The notes beneath the pieces were generated by a model. That model ran no database searches. It worked only from the letters and a program-made list of their open reading frames with translations, and was not told where the DNA came from. The translations under genes were made by a program, and so were the position numbers. Of a stretch of DNA of 64,000 nt, positions 26,979 through 35,849 are shown in pieces (the first letter of the stretch is position 1; each line of letters opens with the position of its first letter). Source of the stretch: Pseudomonas cannabina. Lineage in GTDB: Bacteria > Pseudomonadota > Gammaproteobacteria > Pseudomonadales > Pseudomonadaceae. Location of the stretch: assembly GCF_900100365.1 (NCBI RefSeq), contig NZ_FNKU01000001.1, positions 2,790,001 to 2,854,000 of the forward strand. The letters are read 5' to 3'.

Positions 26979-27671
26979 ATGACTCAGCAAGAAAAAGCCC
27001 CGGATCTGCCGAAAGGCAAAGGCATTCTAGACTGGAAAATCAAAACACTCGCAAGGTCGCCTAAAGAAATCATGATCTCGCAACTTGGATTTTCTGCCCT
27101 CTATCTAATCGCGTGTTCACTTTACATCTGGGGGGGCTGGAAACCTTTTTTAGAAACCCCCCATTTGCTAGCGGGCACGGTATTAGCGCTTGCCGGTATT
27201 CTCGCCTATTTCGTAGGCCTGCTCATCCGCCAAAAAACCATCTACCACTACACCGTCAAAACCGACGGCGCCACGGTCGAGTATTACCTCCACTATCCCG
27301 ATTTTGCTGCAAGTTTCTTCAAGGGCATCGCCCTGTTCGTCATACTGATATTCGTTCTTGTCGCCCTGATCACCGGATCCTTGCTGTTTCTGGTCGGCCC
27401 GGTCGCCATGGCTTTTATCGCCGCTATCAAGCTGCTCAATTGGGAAAATCCGGTCCATCATCGGCGGACCCGCCCTTGGCAGGATCACAACTTCGTCACG
27501 GTCGATCACAAGCGCCTGATGGTCATCATCCATTGCACCGACGTAACAACAGGCTTCGCCGCCCGCTTCCCCAGCAAGGCATTGATGACCAAGTACCTCG
27601 CGTTCCTGCGCGAGGTACTTCCAGCAAACGCTGAATACACCGAAAAAACCACCCACTGGCATCAGGGCTGA
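26979..27671 (+). CDS. Putative immunity protein of the adjacent T6SS effector
   Basis: A 230-residue membrane protein with three to four hydrophobic segments (about 35-53 LGFSALYLIACSLYIWGGW; 62-83 LLAGTVLALAGILAYFVGLLI; 115-152 IALFVILIFVLVALITGSLLFLVGPVAMAFIAAI) and soluble ends. Its ATG overlaps the effector stop (ATGA), the typical coupling of effector and immunity genes, and an inner-membrane protein is what a pore-forming toxin would require. I recognise no named family. Unlike the effector it has an intact frame, so it may still protect the cell although its own toxin gene is dead. The assignment rests on position and topology. Confidence 0.7.
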   Translation: MTQQEKAPDLPKGKGILDWKIKTLARSPKEIMISQLGFSALYLIACSLYIWGGWKPFLETPHLLAGTVLALAGILAYFVGLLIRQKTIYHYTVKTDGATVEYYLHYPDFAASFFKGIALFVILIFVLVALITGSLLFLVGPVAMAFIAAIKLLNWENPVHHRRTRPWQDHNFVTVDHKRLMVIIHCTDVTTGFAARFPSKALMTKYLAFLREVLPANAEYTEKTTHWHQG

Positions 27672-27676
27672 AGCGA

Positions 27677-27709
27677 CTCAGGCCTGAGCCATCCGCTCAA
27701 GCCTGAGTA
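27677..27709. terminator. Hairpin between convergent immunity and bphP genes
   Basis: ACTCAGGC and GCCTGAGT pair across a loop that itself contains complementary CTGAGC/GCTCAA. It lies between the stops at 27671 and 27715. Confidence 0.55.
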
Positions 27710-27714
27710 AGCAA

Positions 27715-29952
27715 TCATTGCGCAATCGGCACCGTAAAGCGGAACTCGCTGCCCTGCCCGACCTGGCTGTGCGCGGCCAGTTCGCCGCCGTGGGCTTTGA
27801 TGATGCCTTGCGAGATGTACAGGCCCAGGCCGGTGCCGGTCGGGTTGCCTTCCTTGACCGTCCAGTAGCGTTCGAAAATGTGCGGCAATTGCTCGGGAGG
27901 GATGCCCTCGCCGGAGTCGCGCACGGTGAACACGATTTCGCTGCCGTTGGACATCGCGGCCACGCCGATCTTGCCCAGTTTCGGGGTGAACTTGATGGCG
28001 TTGCCGATCAGGTTGGACAGCACTTGAAACAAGCGCTCCGGGTCGGCATTGACCTTGATGTCCGGCTCGGCATTGAAGGAAATCTCGATGGATTTGTCCA
28101 TCGCCAATGGCGCGAGCAAGGTGTAGGCCTCTTCGAAAATCTGGCTGACTTCCAGCGGCTGCGGGGAGATGGTGTAGCGCCCGGCTTCGATCTTCGAGGT
28201 GTCGAGCAGGTCTTCGAGCAGCACGTTCATGCGGCTGGCCGCCTGTTGCATGGTGTCGATGGCTGTGGAAATACGCCGTGACGTGTGCGGCCCGTCAGAG
28301 CTGAACGACTTCTGCATCATCCCGCACAGCATGGAAATAACCGTCATCGGGTTGCGCAAATCGTGGGACACGACCGCGACCAGCTCATCACGTGCGCGAA
28401 CGGCCTGCTGCTCTTTGCGCACCTGGCGCGCCAGGTCATTTTCCAGTGCCGAGCGGCGCAGGTCGTTGGCGGCGTAAACGTCTCCGTGGCTCCACTGGGT
28501 AGCGATGCCGGTCATTTCGACCTTCCAGATTTCAAACGACGTGCGCGGGCGCAAACGCAGGCCCTGCTCCGAGCTTTCCAGATTCAATGGCTTGTTCGGA
28601 TCGCCACTCCAGCGGACACTTTCCTTGACCTCGGGGCGAAACCAGATCACGCCGTTGTCCACAGGTTTCGGCAGACTCATGGCCAGCACACCGCTGGCAA
28701 CCGACTGATAAGCCTCGGCAGGCGGGAAAGCACTGGAAAGATGATGACTGGCATATACCGGGTCGCCGCTTGCCATCATCCAGCTGTGCAGCGCACGTAT
28801 GTCGGCGGGCGGCGGACAGTTGCCGAAACACTGCGTCTTGCGGTCGTCGATGATTGCCACGCCGGTGGCGCCCACCAAGTCCATGAGCAATTGTGGCTGC
28901 TGCGCCAGACCGTCGAACACGTTGTCGTCTGACGTCGCCATGGCATGATGAAGCTGCTTGAGCGTGAGGACTTTTTCCTCACGCTGGCGACTGATTTCCA
29001 AGGCTTCCATCGCGCTGATCTGCAGCGACACTACCTGACCAATCGCCTGGCAGGCACTGCGCAACTCGTGGGACACGTACAGCGGCGTGCGATGCCCGCA
29101 ACTGATCAGTCCCCACAACTTGCCGCCCTGAATCAGCGAAACGCTCATTGAAGACAGAACGCCCATGTTTTTCATGTACTGGCAGTGAATCGGAGACACA
29201 CTGCGCAGCGTCGAGAAGCTCAGGTCGAGCTGCTGATGAGTGTCCGGGCGCAATTGCGGCACCAGCGGCACCGGGGTGTAATCGGCGTCCGGAATGATGC
29301 GCAGCCAGTTGCGGCGATACAGTTCGCGCGCCTGCTCGGGGATGTCCGAAGCCGGGAAGAACAGGCCGTTGAACAGTTCCATGGAGGGCGCCGAAGCCTC
29401 GGCAACAACCTGGCCATGGCCCTCTTCTTCGAAACGGTAGATCAGCACCCGGTCGTAACCGGTCATTTTCTGGATTTCGCGAACGCTGACTTCATACAGC
29501 GTGTGCAAGTCGCTGGCGGCGTGCAACTGGCGCAGCATGCGGCCCATGTTGCCGGTGCGCTCGGAATAGCTGACGGCCTGAGCGGCCTTGTCCTGAATTT
29601 CGAGTTCCAGCACCAGAACATCCTGGCTGCGGTGCAACATGGCTTCGAATTCGACGCCTTTGACCGACATCAGCAGACGCGGCATGTCGGCGAAAGAGTC
29701 ATGGGCGCTGGCGCTTTTGATGACCTCAGTCCAGCCTGCGCCCAGAACACAGTCCAGAGTCTGTCCAAGGACTTGCTCTGGCGCGTGGCCAAGCACGGTC
29801 TGCACGTTGGCACTGACCTGCAGGATGATCAGTTCGGGTTCTGTCAGCGTAAACAGCAGACCATGTGGCTGAATGGCCCCGGGGAACTGAATGGGCTCAT
29901 CCGCACAATTGGTCAGGAGGACTTCGAAGGAGTCCTCGTCGAGCTGGCTCAT
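27715..29952 (-). CDS. bphP: Bacteriophytochrome histidine kinase
   Basis: A 745-residue red/far-red photoreceptor kinase. Domains in order: PAS (about 15-120) with the biliverdin-attachment Cys16 (LLTNCADEPIQ), GAF (about 140-320) with PASDIPEQARELYRRN (200-215) and the chromophore-pocket His257 (SPIHCQYMKNMG), PHY (about 330-500) with the tongue motif RPRTSFEIW (468-476), a HisKA domain with phospho-acceptor His530 (VVSHDLRNPM), and HATPase_c with NLIGNAIKF, DSGEGIPP and GTGLGLYIS. All residues needed for chromophore binding and kinase activity appear intact. Its ATG overlaps the stop of bphO, which supplies biliverdin. No response regulator is adjacent. Confidence 0.97.
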   Translation of the reverse strand: MSQLDEDSFEVLLTNCADEPIQFPGAIQPHGLLFTLTEPELIILQVSANVQTVLGHAPEQVLGQTLDCVLGAGWTEVIKSASAHDSFADMPRLLMSVKGVEFEAMLHRSQDVLVLELEIQDKAAQAVSYSERTGNMGRMLRQLHAASDLHTLYEVSVREIQKMTGYDRVLIYRFEEEGHGQVVAEASAPSMELFNGLFFPASDIPEQARELYRRNWLRIIPDADYTPVPLVPQLRPDTHQQLDLSFSTLRSVSPIHCQYMKNMGVLSSMSVSLIQGGKLWGLISCGHRTPLYVSHELRSACQAIGQVVSLQISAMEALEISRQREEKVLTLKQLHHAMATSDDNVFDGLAQQPQLLMDLVGATGVAIIDDRKTQCFGNCPPPADIRALHSWMMASGDPVYASHHLSSAFPPAEAYQSVASGVLAMSLPKPVDNGVIWFRPEVKESVRWSGDPNKPLNLESSEQGLRLRPRTSFEIWKVEMTGIATQWSHGDVYAANDLRRSALENDLARQVRKEQQAVRARDELVAVVSHDLRNPMTVISMLCGMMQKSFSSDGPHTSRRISTAIDTMQQAASRMNVLLEDLLDTSKIEAGRYTISPQPLEVSQIFEEAYTLLAPLAMDKSIEISFNAEPDIKVNADPERLFQVLSNLIGNAIKFTPKLGKIGVAAMSNGSEIVFTVRDSGEGIPPEQLPHIFERYWTVKEGNPTGTGLGLYISQGIIKAHGGELAAHSQVGQGSEFRFTVPIAQ

Positions 29953-30563
29953 AACAGTACCTCTTGACCGTCGAGCCAGTGCTCGAAAAATGCAAATGTG
30001 GAGTGCGCTGCATGTGTTGCAGCATCAGTGAAATCAGTATCGCCCGGCAGCGCATTCAAATGGCTCAGAAACGCTTTCCAGCGCGGTCCGGTGGCAGCGC
30101 CATATACATCGAGAAAAGCGCCACCGCTGTGTTCATCAACGCCCAGACGTTTATATACGTCGCGGCGCAATACCTGCCCGCCCAGTGTCGCACCTTCCAG
30201 TACATACATGACACCCAGACAAGCACCCGGTGAGTCGACAACGGGCAACCGGGTACAGCGGGGAAGGTGCTCGATGTCTTTTTCAGACATGCCCAGCGCG
30301 CGCAGATCTCTGACCAGCATGGGCATCTTGATCCGCTCATGCGGTTCAAACGCAGCAGGTATCAGATCACTGGCGTGCAAAGCCGCTTCGAGCGGTGCAT
30401 GAAAGCCGTGATAAGCCTGAAGCAGGCGCAGATAAAGAGCGTTGTTCAGAGCGGATGAAAAAAACGGCATGCGTTTTTCAAGTCGAACGTGCAGCTGATT
30501 CGTTTCAGCGCGAAGTGCATCCAGCAGCTTCGCAGCGGGTACGCATGAAAAACTTGCCGGCAT
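29949..30563 (-). CDS. bphO: Heme oxygenase supplying biliverdin to BphP
   Basis: A 204-residue bacterial heme oxygenase that opens heme to biliverdin, CO and iron. The N-terminal helix has the proximal-His region (LRAETNQLHVRLEKRMPF), and the distal helix shows LGVMYVLEGATLGGQVLRR with the conserved glycine-rich kink. The frame is open upstream to 30770, but the region before MPASFSCVPAAKLL has no family similarity. The start is placed at 30563 by family length; its ribosome site is weak, so it is somewhat uncertain. The stop overlaps the bphP start by 4 nt, giving the usual bphO-bphP operon. Confidence 0.93.
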   Translation of the reverse strand: MPASFSCVPAAKLLDALRAETNQLHVRLEKRMPFFSSALNNALYLRLLQAYHGFHAPLEAALHASDLIPAAFEPHERIKMPMLVRDLRALGMSEKDIEHLPRCTRLPVVDSPGACLGVMYVLEGATLGGQVLRRDVYKRLGVDEHSGGAFLDVYGAATGPRWKAFLSHLNALPGDTDFTDAATHAAHSTFAFFEHWLDGQEVLL

Positions 30564-30874
30564 CCAGGAGGGCTCTTGAGTGTGCGATAAATGGAGAACG
30601 CATTCGAGCGGAAGAAAAACAGCAACATAAACGCTCGGTGCCAAGCTGACAGTTTTCCCTGCGCAGGTGATAGAAAACAGATGCGCACCGTATTGCTCAT
30701 CTATTCGTCCTTCAACTTCACGATAGTCGAAAACCGGGTTTTGCACGCACCGAGCATTGTCCCGGATCAAATTCCGGGCACTTTAACATCATCCTCCCCC
30801 TGTCAGCCATTACTCACTGCGCACGCCGACCATTGGTCGGCGCCATACCCCTTACCTGGCAATGCTTCTCACGC

Positions 30875-32908
30875 TTAACGCACGTTCTGACACAGCATCA
30901 GCCGCGACGTCTCATGCAGACCACGGGTCAGATCGCGCAAGCGTTCGAACTCTTGCGGGTTCTGCTCGGCAACGTTGTCCAGCGGCGTGGGCGAGGCCAG
31001 ATCGTGCAGGGTCGGCGAGCTGCCGTCGTGCTCCATCTGCAACAGGTAATGGCGCGTGACGCCGCCGATCAGCGGGAAGGTGCCTTCGCGTAAAACCAGC
31101 GGCACAACGCGCTCGCCCTCAGGTGCTGGCTGCTGGATATCACGGCCCATGGTGCCACTGGTGAATGGCATGCCGGCCATGCCCGCGAGGGTCGGCAGCA
31201 GGTCCGCCAGCCCGACCGCATCATCGATCACGCGTGTCCCGAGCAGGCCGGGCGCATGAATCAGCAGCGGCACGTTGTTACTCTCCAGGCCCAGTTGCTC
31301 GAAGGCAGGTGCCATGTGCGGAATCTGGCTGATGCGCGTGTTGTGGTCGCCGAACAGCACGAAAATGGTGTTTTCGTAATAACCCCCGGCCTTGGCCAGT
31401 TCGATCAGCCGCCCGATATTGAAATCCAGCAGGCGTACCGCGTTGTATTGCTCGACGCTGCGCGAACCTGCGGCCTGCACTTGCTCCAAAGTCTTGTCGC
31501 TGACCTGGAAGCCGTCGTTGTCCTTGGGAATGGTGAAGGGCCGGTGATTGCCTGCGGTCTGCACGTAGGCAAAGAACGGTTTGTAGGCGGGCAATGCGCG
31601 CAGAATCCGGTCGCTTTCCTTGAACAGGTCCAGGTCGGACACACCCCATACATCGACCTGCGGAGACTTCCAGTCGCGCTCGTCGTACAGGCGCACATCG
31701 TCTATGCTGCGGCGAATCAACGCGTTCATGTTGGCCCAGCCGGAATTGCCACCAATCATGTACAGCTTCTCGTAACCGGTGAAGTCATTGATGATCGTAT
31801 TTTGCCGGGTGAGCAGTGGATGCCGCGTCGCCGTTTCCTGGCGGGTCACGTCCGGCACCCCGGTAATACTCGCCCAGACGGTTTTCGCCGTGCCAGTGAC
31901 GGGCACATAGAAATGCTTGAAGAACCAGCTTTGCGTGGCCAGATTATCGAGGTTCGGCGTCGGATTGAGCGGGTTGCCATAAGCGCCGACCGCACTGGTG
32001 CCCAGTGATTCAAGCATCACGAACATCACGTTCGGCGGCCGCTCGCCTGGCAGCCGGTAAGGCTGCACGGGTTGCTGGCGCTTGAAATTCAAGGCCTGCG
32101 CGTCCGGCTCGGTTACGCCCAGATAGCGCGCGACCACCGGGTAATGCTCGCGCACCGTGGCTTCATCGAAATGCGATTGGGAAACCTTGAGCGTGTCGTA
32201 CAAAAACAGCGCCGGGTTGAGCCCCAATGCCGCTACCTGACTGTTGCCGGAGAAAAAAGCATCGCTCCAGCGCAGCGGCACCGGGTTTTTCAGATTAAGG
32301 TTTTCGACCCTCCCCAGCAGCCCGAGAAAGATCGCGCAGACCATCACTGCCGACACCCACACCACTGACGCACGCTTGACCGGTCTGGCCTCGCGATCAA
32401 GGGTGATGCGTTCAAGCCGCAGCAATGCGCAGCCCAGTGCAGCAACGGTCAACAACCAGCCGGCGGTGATCCACAGCACCGGGTAGGTTTGCCAGAGCAT
32501 GTCGCGGGAAATCTGCGCGTCTTCCAGGTAACGCATCACGCTGGCGTTAAGCCTGACGCCGAGATAGGCGTAATGGCCGAAATCGACGATATGGATCATC
32601 GTCAGTATCGCCAGCGCCAGAATCAGATAACCGCGCGCCAGCCAGCGCAAGGCCGGCACGCTGATCAGGTTCCAGCGTGGCAGCCAGAGCAACAGCGCAA
32701 CCGGCAAGAGGGTCAACAGCGCCAGCCGCAGGTCGAAGCGCAAGCCGACACCCAGCGTCTGCGCGACTTCGCCCTGGGTCAACAGCGTGCCCGGCTCGAC
32801 GCCGGAAAATCCGTAGAAAAACACCCCTCTCAGTAACGCCGACAGCAAAAACACCAGACTGACAGCGCCCAGCCAATAGCGCAGACGCCGCGATTGCAAC
32901 CCACTCAT
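30875..32908 (-). CDS. LTA-synthase-family sulfatase / phosphoglycerol transferase-like membrane protein
   Basis: A 677-residue protein with about five N-terminal transmembrane helices (RLRYWLGAVSLVFLLSALLRG to about residue 200) and a periplasmic alkaline-phosphatase-fold domain (about 290-640). The metal/nucleophile motifs are VMFVMLESLGTSAVGAYGNP, VPVTGTAKTVWASITG with the likely catalytic Thr after GTAK, YMIGGNSGWAN and FVLFGDHNTR. Relatives transfer phosphoglycerol or phosphoethanolamine to envelope glycans or lipids; the substrate here is unknown. The ATG at 32908 follows AGAGGAA. It is the third gene of an operon with a small membrane protein and a sialidase-fold protein. Confidence 0.87.
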   Translation of the reverse strand: MSGLQSRRLRYWLGAVSLVFLLSALLRGVFFYGFSGVEPGTLLTQGEVAQTLGVGLRFDLRLALLTLLPVALLLWLPRWNLISVPALRWLARGYLILALAILTMIHIVDFGHYAYLGVRLNASVMRYLEDAQISRDMLWQTYPVLWITAGWLLTVAALGCALLRLERITLDREARPVKRASVVWVSAVMVCAIFLGLLGRVENLNLKNPVPLRWSDAFFSGNSQVAALGLNPALFLYDTLKVSQSHFDEATVREHYPVVARYLGVTEPDAQALNFKRQQPVQPYRLPGERPPNVMFVMLESLGTSAVGAYGNPLNPTPNLDNLATQSWFFKHFYVPVTGTAKTVWASITGVPDVTRQETATRHPLLTRQNTIINDFTGYEKLYMIGGNSGWANMNALIRRSIDDVRLYDERDWKSPQVDVWGVSDLDLFKESDRILRALPAYKPFFAYVQTAGNHRPFTIPKDNDGFQVSDKTLEQVQAAGSRSVEQYNAVRLLDFNIGRLIELAKAGGYYENTIFVLFGDHNTRISQIPHMAPAFEQLGLESNNVPLLIHAPGLLGTRVIDDAVGLADLLPTLAGMAGMPFTSGTMGRDIQQPAPEGERVVPLVLREGTFPLIGGVTRHYLLQMEHDGSSPTLHDLASPTPLDNVAEQNPQEFERLRDLTRGLHETSRLMLCQNVR

Positions 32909-32918
32909 GCGTGTTCCT

Positions 32919-33539
32919 CTATACATTGCCGGCAGACAGCGCAGCGGAACGGCGCTGCCCGGTCGTACGGCGATAAACAAAACGGACAGCCAGACTCAGC
33001 GAAGCGCCGCAGCAATACAGCGCGAGCAATGGATCGATCAGGTAGTCCCAATAGTTTTCCGAAGGCTTGAGCCGAAACGTGAACGCCAGCGTGGCAAACG
33101 TCAGCATCGCCACGCCCAGCGCATTACGCAGGCAGATCAGCACCAGCGCGATGACCGCAACCATGATGATCATCGGCCTTGGGTTGAAGCCCCAGCGGTA
33201 AGGGTCGAAATAGGTCAGGCCGAGCGTTGCCGGGTATAGCGTCAGGGCCAGCGCCGCGAACACCAGCAGCATGATCAGGCGCGGCGAAGCGGCCAAGGGC
33301 TTCAGGACGCCCAGCCGTTGCAGGGTCAGCCAGCCCAATAGCACCAGGCTGCTGATCGCCAGATCATCGGTGAGGCTGCGCGCATACGCGGCCATCGACA
33401 GGCCGTCGACCGAGACCACGCTCAACAGCGAAGTGGCCGCCAGCAGGCCGCAGCGCCACCACAGCGAAGACGTCAGCGGCGCCAACAAGACAAACAACGC
33501 CCAGGCAAACGCCAGATGGGCCAATCCCAAAGCGATCAT
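32919..33539 (-). CDS. Small polytopic membrane protein of the sialidase/LTAS operon
   Basis: A 206-residue inner-membrane protein with about six hydrophobic segments (LGLAHLAFAWALFVLLAPLT, CGLLAATSLLSVV, LAISSLVLLGWLTL, LIMLLVFAALALTLYPATLGL, PMIIMVAVIALVLICL, LLALYCCGASLSLAVRFVY). I recognise no named family. Its ATG overlaps the stop of the sialidase-fold gene (ATGA), and it lies 10 nt before the LTAS-like gene. The tight coupling suggests a single envelope-modification complex, but nothing in the protein itself shows a reaction. Confidence 0.75.
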   Translation of the reverse strand: MIALGLAHLAFAWALFVLLAPLTSSLWWRCGLLAATSLLSVVSVDGLSMAAYARSLTDDLAISSLVLLGWLTLQRLGVLKPLAASPRLIMLLVFAALALTLYPATLGLTYFDPYRWGFNPRPMIIMVAVIALVLICLRNALGVAMLTFATLAFTFRLKPSENYWDYLIDPLLALYCCGASLSLAVRFVYRRTTGQRRSAALSAGNV

Positions 33540-34834
33540 AAAAGTTGCTCCGCCAGCCAGGCCTCGTTGAAGCTGACATGTTTGATGAAGGTGTTATTCC
33601 ACGAATAGACCAGGTGATACAGGCCGTCCGGGCTGCGGATGAAATACGGATACTCGTACTCAAAATCACAACCGTCGGACGAACAGACACGCTGATCCAG
33701 ATTGCTCAGAAACTCCGCTTCCATCGGCTGGCGACGTACCCCACTGGACGCACGAAAGCCCTCGCCGATCACTTCCTTGTACGCTTCCAGAGAAAACGGG
33801 GTGCCCAGCGGATCGGGGGATTTGTCCAGATCCGGCAGCGGCCGCCAGACCGTCATCTGTTCGTCGGTGCTGTACAGGCTGAGTTTGAAGCGGCCTTCGC
33901 GCAGGTCATTGAGCGCCACCAGCAAGCCCTTGCCCGGCACGCCGACCGCTGCCAGCGAGGAATTGGGGTTGCTCGGCGTGAGCGGATAAGGCTCGCTCCA
34001 GGTCTGCCCGCCGTCTTCGGTGCGGCTGGCCAGCACTCGGTGGAAGGTCTCACCGGCGTAACGCAACAACGCCACGCCGCGCTGTTCGTCGAGCGGCACC
34101 ACGGTGGGTTGCAAGGAGTTCTTGCCGCGGCTGATGCGGAACTTGTCGATCACCTCGCCGTTCGCGCTCAGGTACAGGTATTCAGCGAACTTGCCGAGAA
34201 ACTCGTGATACACCGGCAGGCCGATCGAACCGTCGGCATGAAACACCGGCGCGCCACGCACCAGCGTACTGATATTCAGAAACGGCGAGGTCACCAGTTG
34301 ACGCGGTGGCGACCAGCTGGCGCCCATGTCGCTGGAGACCATCGCGTTGACCGAACTGCCCGCCCAGCCGCCCACCGAAACCGACACGTAGAACAGCCAC
34401 AAGCGGTTGTCCGGGGCCAGCGCAATCACCGGGTTGCCCAGCTTGCGGATGTACTTGCCGGTGCCGGTCTGGGTCGATTGGCGGGTCGCCAGCACCTGCT
34501 CGCCACCCCATTCTTCAGTGCGTGCATCGAATCGCGAGGTGCGAATCTCGACGTCGCCTGCGCCTTCGCGGGAACCGGCGAACCACACCGACATCAGGTC
34601 GCCGCCAGGCAGCGCGGTGACCGCTGACGAGTGCACGAAATCGTCCAGGTCCGAGGACGCGAAGCGCGAACTGTAAGACGCCTTGGGTGGCAGACTCTCG
34701 GTGCCAACCGGCGCCGGGTTCACGGCAAAACCGGCAATACGGTGCAGCGGGTGGCTCAGCCACGCACTGACAAACACTGCTACAACGATCAGGCCTGCGC
34801 TCCATGCAGTCAGGTTTCGGGAAATAACTCGCAT
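33536..34834 (-). CDS. Exo-alpha-sialidase-fold (BNR repeat) protein, membrane-anchored
   Basis: A 432-residue protein with an N-terminal signal anchor (WSAGLIVVAVFVSAWLSHPL) and a six-bladed propeller of the sialidase superfamily. Two Asp boxes are visible (SSDMGASWSPP at about 168-178 and TEDGGQTWSEP at about 272-282), as is FAGSREGAGDVEIRTSRFD near the first catalytic Arg, and SLYSTDEQMTVWRPL. Many bacterial members act on sugars other than sialic acid; specificity cannot be read. A Cys pair (VCSSDGCDFEYEYPYF) lies near the C-terminus. It is first in an operon with a membrane protein and an LTAS-like transferase. Confidence 0.8.
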   Translation of the reverse strand: MRVISRNLTAWSAGLIVVAVFVSAWLSHPLHRIAGFAVNPAPVGTESLPPKASYSSRFASSDLDDFVHSSAVTALPGGDLMSVWFAGSREGAGDVEIRTSRFDARTEEWGGEQVLATRQSTQTGTGKYIRKLGNPVIALAPDNRLWLFYVSVSVGGWAGSSVNAMVSSDMGASWSPPRQLVTSPFLNISTLVRGAPVFHADGSIGLPVYHEFLGKFAEYLYLSANGEVIDKFRISRGKNSLQPTVVPLDEQRGVALLRYAGETFHRVLASRTEDGGQTWSEPYPLTPSNPNSSLAAVGVPGKGLLVALNDLREGRFKLSLYSTDEQMTVWRPLPDLDKSPDPLGTPFSLEAYKEVIGEGFRASSGVRRQPMEAEFLSNLDQRVCSSDGCDFEYEYPYFIRSPDGLYHLVYSWNNTFIKHVSFNEAWLAEQLL

Positions 34835-34872
34835 CAGGAGGCATCACTGTGATGAAAAACAAGGATGGGGTT

Positions 34873-35418
34873 TCAGCGATGGCCATCTTCAGGCAGCGGA
34901 CGTCGTTTTCCTGTCAGCATCGACAAAGGCAGGTTGTCACGCACCTGAAAACTTTTGACTATCGCTGCGGCCATGTGCAGCACTACCAGCGCACACAGGC
35001 TGTTGGCGAGGATTTCATGGGTTTCCAATGGCCAGTCAGCGCCCCAAAAGGCATCGACCTCTTGCATCAGAAACCCGGTCAGGCCCATGCCGAAGATCAG
35101 CGCCATCATCAGCACCATGACCAGCGCACCCAAGGGTGAATGGCCAAGGCGATGAACCGGCTGACGCTTGATCAGCGCGCTCACGTGCGCCCGCACACGC
35201 GTCGGGCCTGGCCAGAAATCGCTCCAGCGCGCGCTGGTCGGCCCGATGAATCCCCACACCACTCGCACCGCCAGCCAGGCAACCGCGTAATAGCCCAGCC
35301 AGACGTGCCAGTCGTCACCCGCTTCATTGAAGAAATAATTGGCGACGAAAACACCCGCGATCGAGACGTGAAACAGCCTGACCAGCGGGTCCCACAGGCG
35401 CAGGGAAGCCCGGCTCAT
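34873..35418 (-). CDS. Cytochrome b561-family membrane protein
   Basis: A 181-residue di-heme cytochrome b with four transmembrane helices (RLFHVSIAGVFVANYFF; VWLGYYAVAWLAVRVVWGFIG; LGALVMVLMMALIFGMGLTGFL; ILANSLCALVVLHMAAAIVKSF). Candidate axial histidines are His17 (LFHVSI), His38 (DWHVWLG), His134 (ETHEIL) and His147 (VLHMAA). The motif WDPLVRLFHVSI is typical of the b561/Ni-Fe hydrogenase cytochrome b group. The start codon overlaps the last base of the stop of the preceding PepSY gene (TAATG). Together they probably form a small membrane redox unit controlled by the divergent two-component system. Confidence 0.9.
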   Translation of the reverse strand: MSRASLRLWDPLVRLFHVSIAGVFVANYFFNEAGDDWHVWLGYYAVAWLAVRVVWGFIGPTSARWSDFWPGPTRVRAHVSALIKRQPVHRLGHSPLGALVMVLMMALIFGMGLTGFLMQEVDAFWGADWPLETHEILANSLCALVVLHMAAAIVKSFQVRDNLPLSMLTGKRRPLPEDGHR

Positions 35419-35681
35419 TACTTGATCTCGGTCTTGACCGCTTTACCGCTGACCGGATCGTGGTAGATCTCGACCTTGCGCTTGTCCTTGTCGAAGCCAT
35501 AGATCTCGTAGCAGTTGCCGTCAGTGACCTTGAACTTGCTGATCTGATAACCCTGCGCTTTGAGCTGCTCCTGGAATTTGGCCTGATCCTGCCATTGGGA
35601 TTTTTCAGCGGTGGTGCATTGCGGACCGGCAAGCGCCAGCGGGCTGGCCAACAACAGGGAAATCAGCAGGACTTTACGCAT
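35418..35681 (-). CDS. Small periplasmic PepSY-domain protein
   Basis: An 87-residue secreted protein. The signal peptide is MRKVLLISLLLASPLALA, with cleavage before GPQCTT. The mature part is one PepSY-like domain (FQEQLKAQGYQISKFKVTDG, CYEIYGFDKDKRKVEIYHDPVSG). Two Cys residues (in PQCTT and GNCYEI) may form a disulfide. The ATG at 35681 is chosen as the start of the signal peptide; an ATG 30 nt upstream would spoil it. The pairing of PepSY protein, cytochrome b561 and divergent OmpR-type system recurs in Pseudomonas. Confidence 0.88.
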   Translation of the reverse strand: MRKVLLISLLLASPLALAGPQCTTAEKSQWQDQAKFQEQLKAQGYQISKFKVTDGNCYEIYGFDKDKRKVEIYHDPVSGKAVKTEIK

Positions 35682-35729
35682 GGCAAATGCTCTCAGGCAG
35701 TGAAGGAGCACTTACTGTGCGAAACCAGT

Positions 35730-35746
35730 CTTAGGAAAAGCTTAAT
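35730..35746. promoter_or_regulatory. Direct-repeat operator of PmrA/QseB type
   Basis: CTTAGG-AAAAG-CTTAAT is a tandem hexamer with 5-nt spacing, close to the PmrA/QseB-type box (CTTAAG-N5-CTTAAG). It sits between the PepSY gene and the divergent response-regulator gene and could control either or both. Confidence 0.55.
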
Positions 35747-35849
35747 GCGCAACAGTTAGTAACATCTTCCCGGACACACGGCGCTTCGCGGCACTGCGAG
35801 CGGACGGCATCATGGCGCCCTTCCCCTTTTACTCTTTGGTCGAAACCCT

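Larger units (their letters stand above)
22673..26982 (+). pseudogene. Type VI secretion effector gene (VasX/BTH_I2691-like), broken by frameshift and IS
   Basis: Three frame segments belong to one gene of about 1,130 codons. Segment 1 (22673 to about 23775) has the VasX-type N-terminus (SLCPFRGPNIAIVPVRYALD). Its frame is lost near 23770-23780 by a net +2 or -1 change; the downstream frame resumes as STPTDQGAQAWKDRHKWRRE and continues to 25171. There an IS5-family element with a CTAG duplication interrupts codon Arg of DAAR. After the element the frame rejoins exactly (TSEDKTAIAVKGISVFAMGA) to the stop at 26982. The C-terminal half carries several hydrophobic segments (ITWGVIMLNFINTAL, LIAGVFPASKFAM, VALLVAGVIYLLASMAL) as in pore-forming colicin-like effectors. 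An overlapping membrane gene follows. No vgrG is adjacent. Confidence 0.82.
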
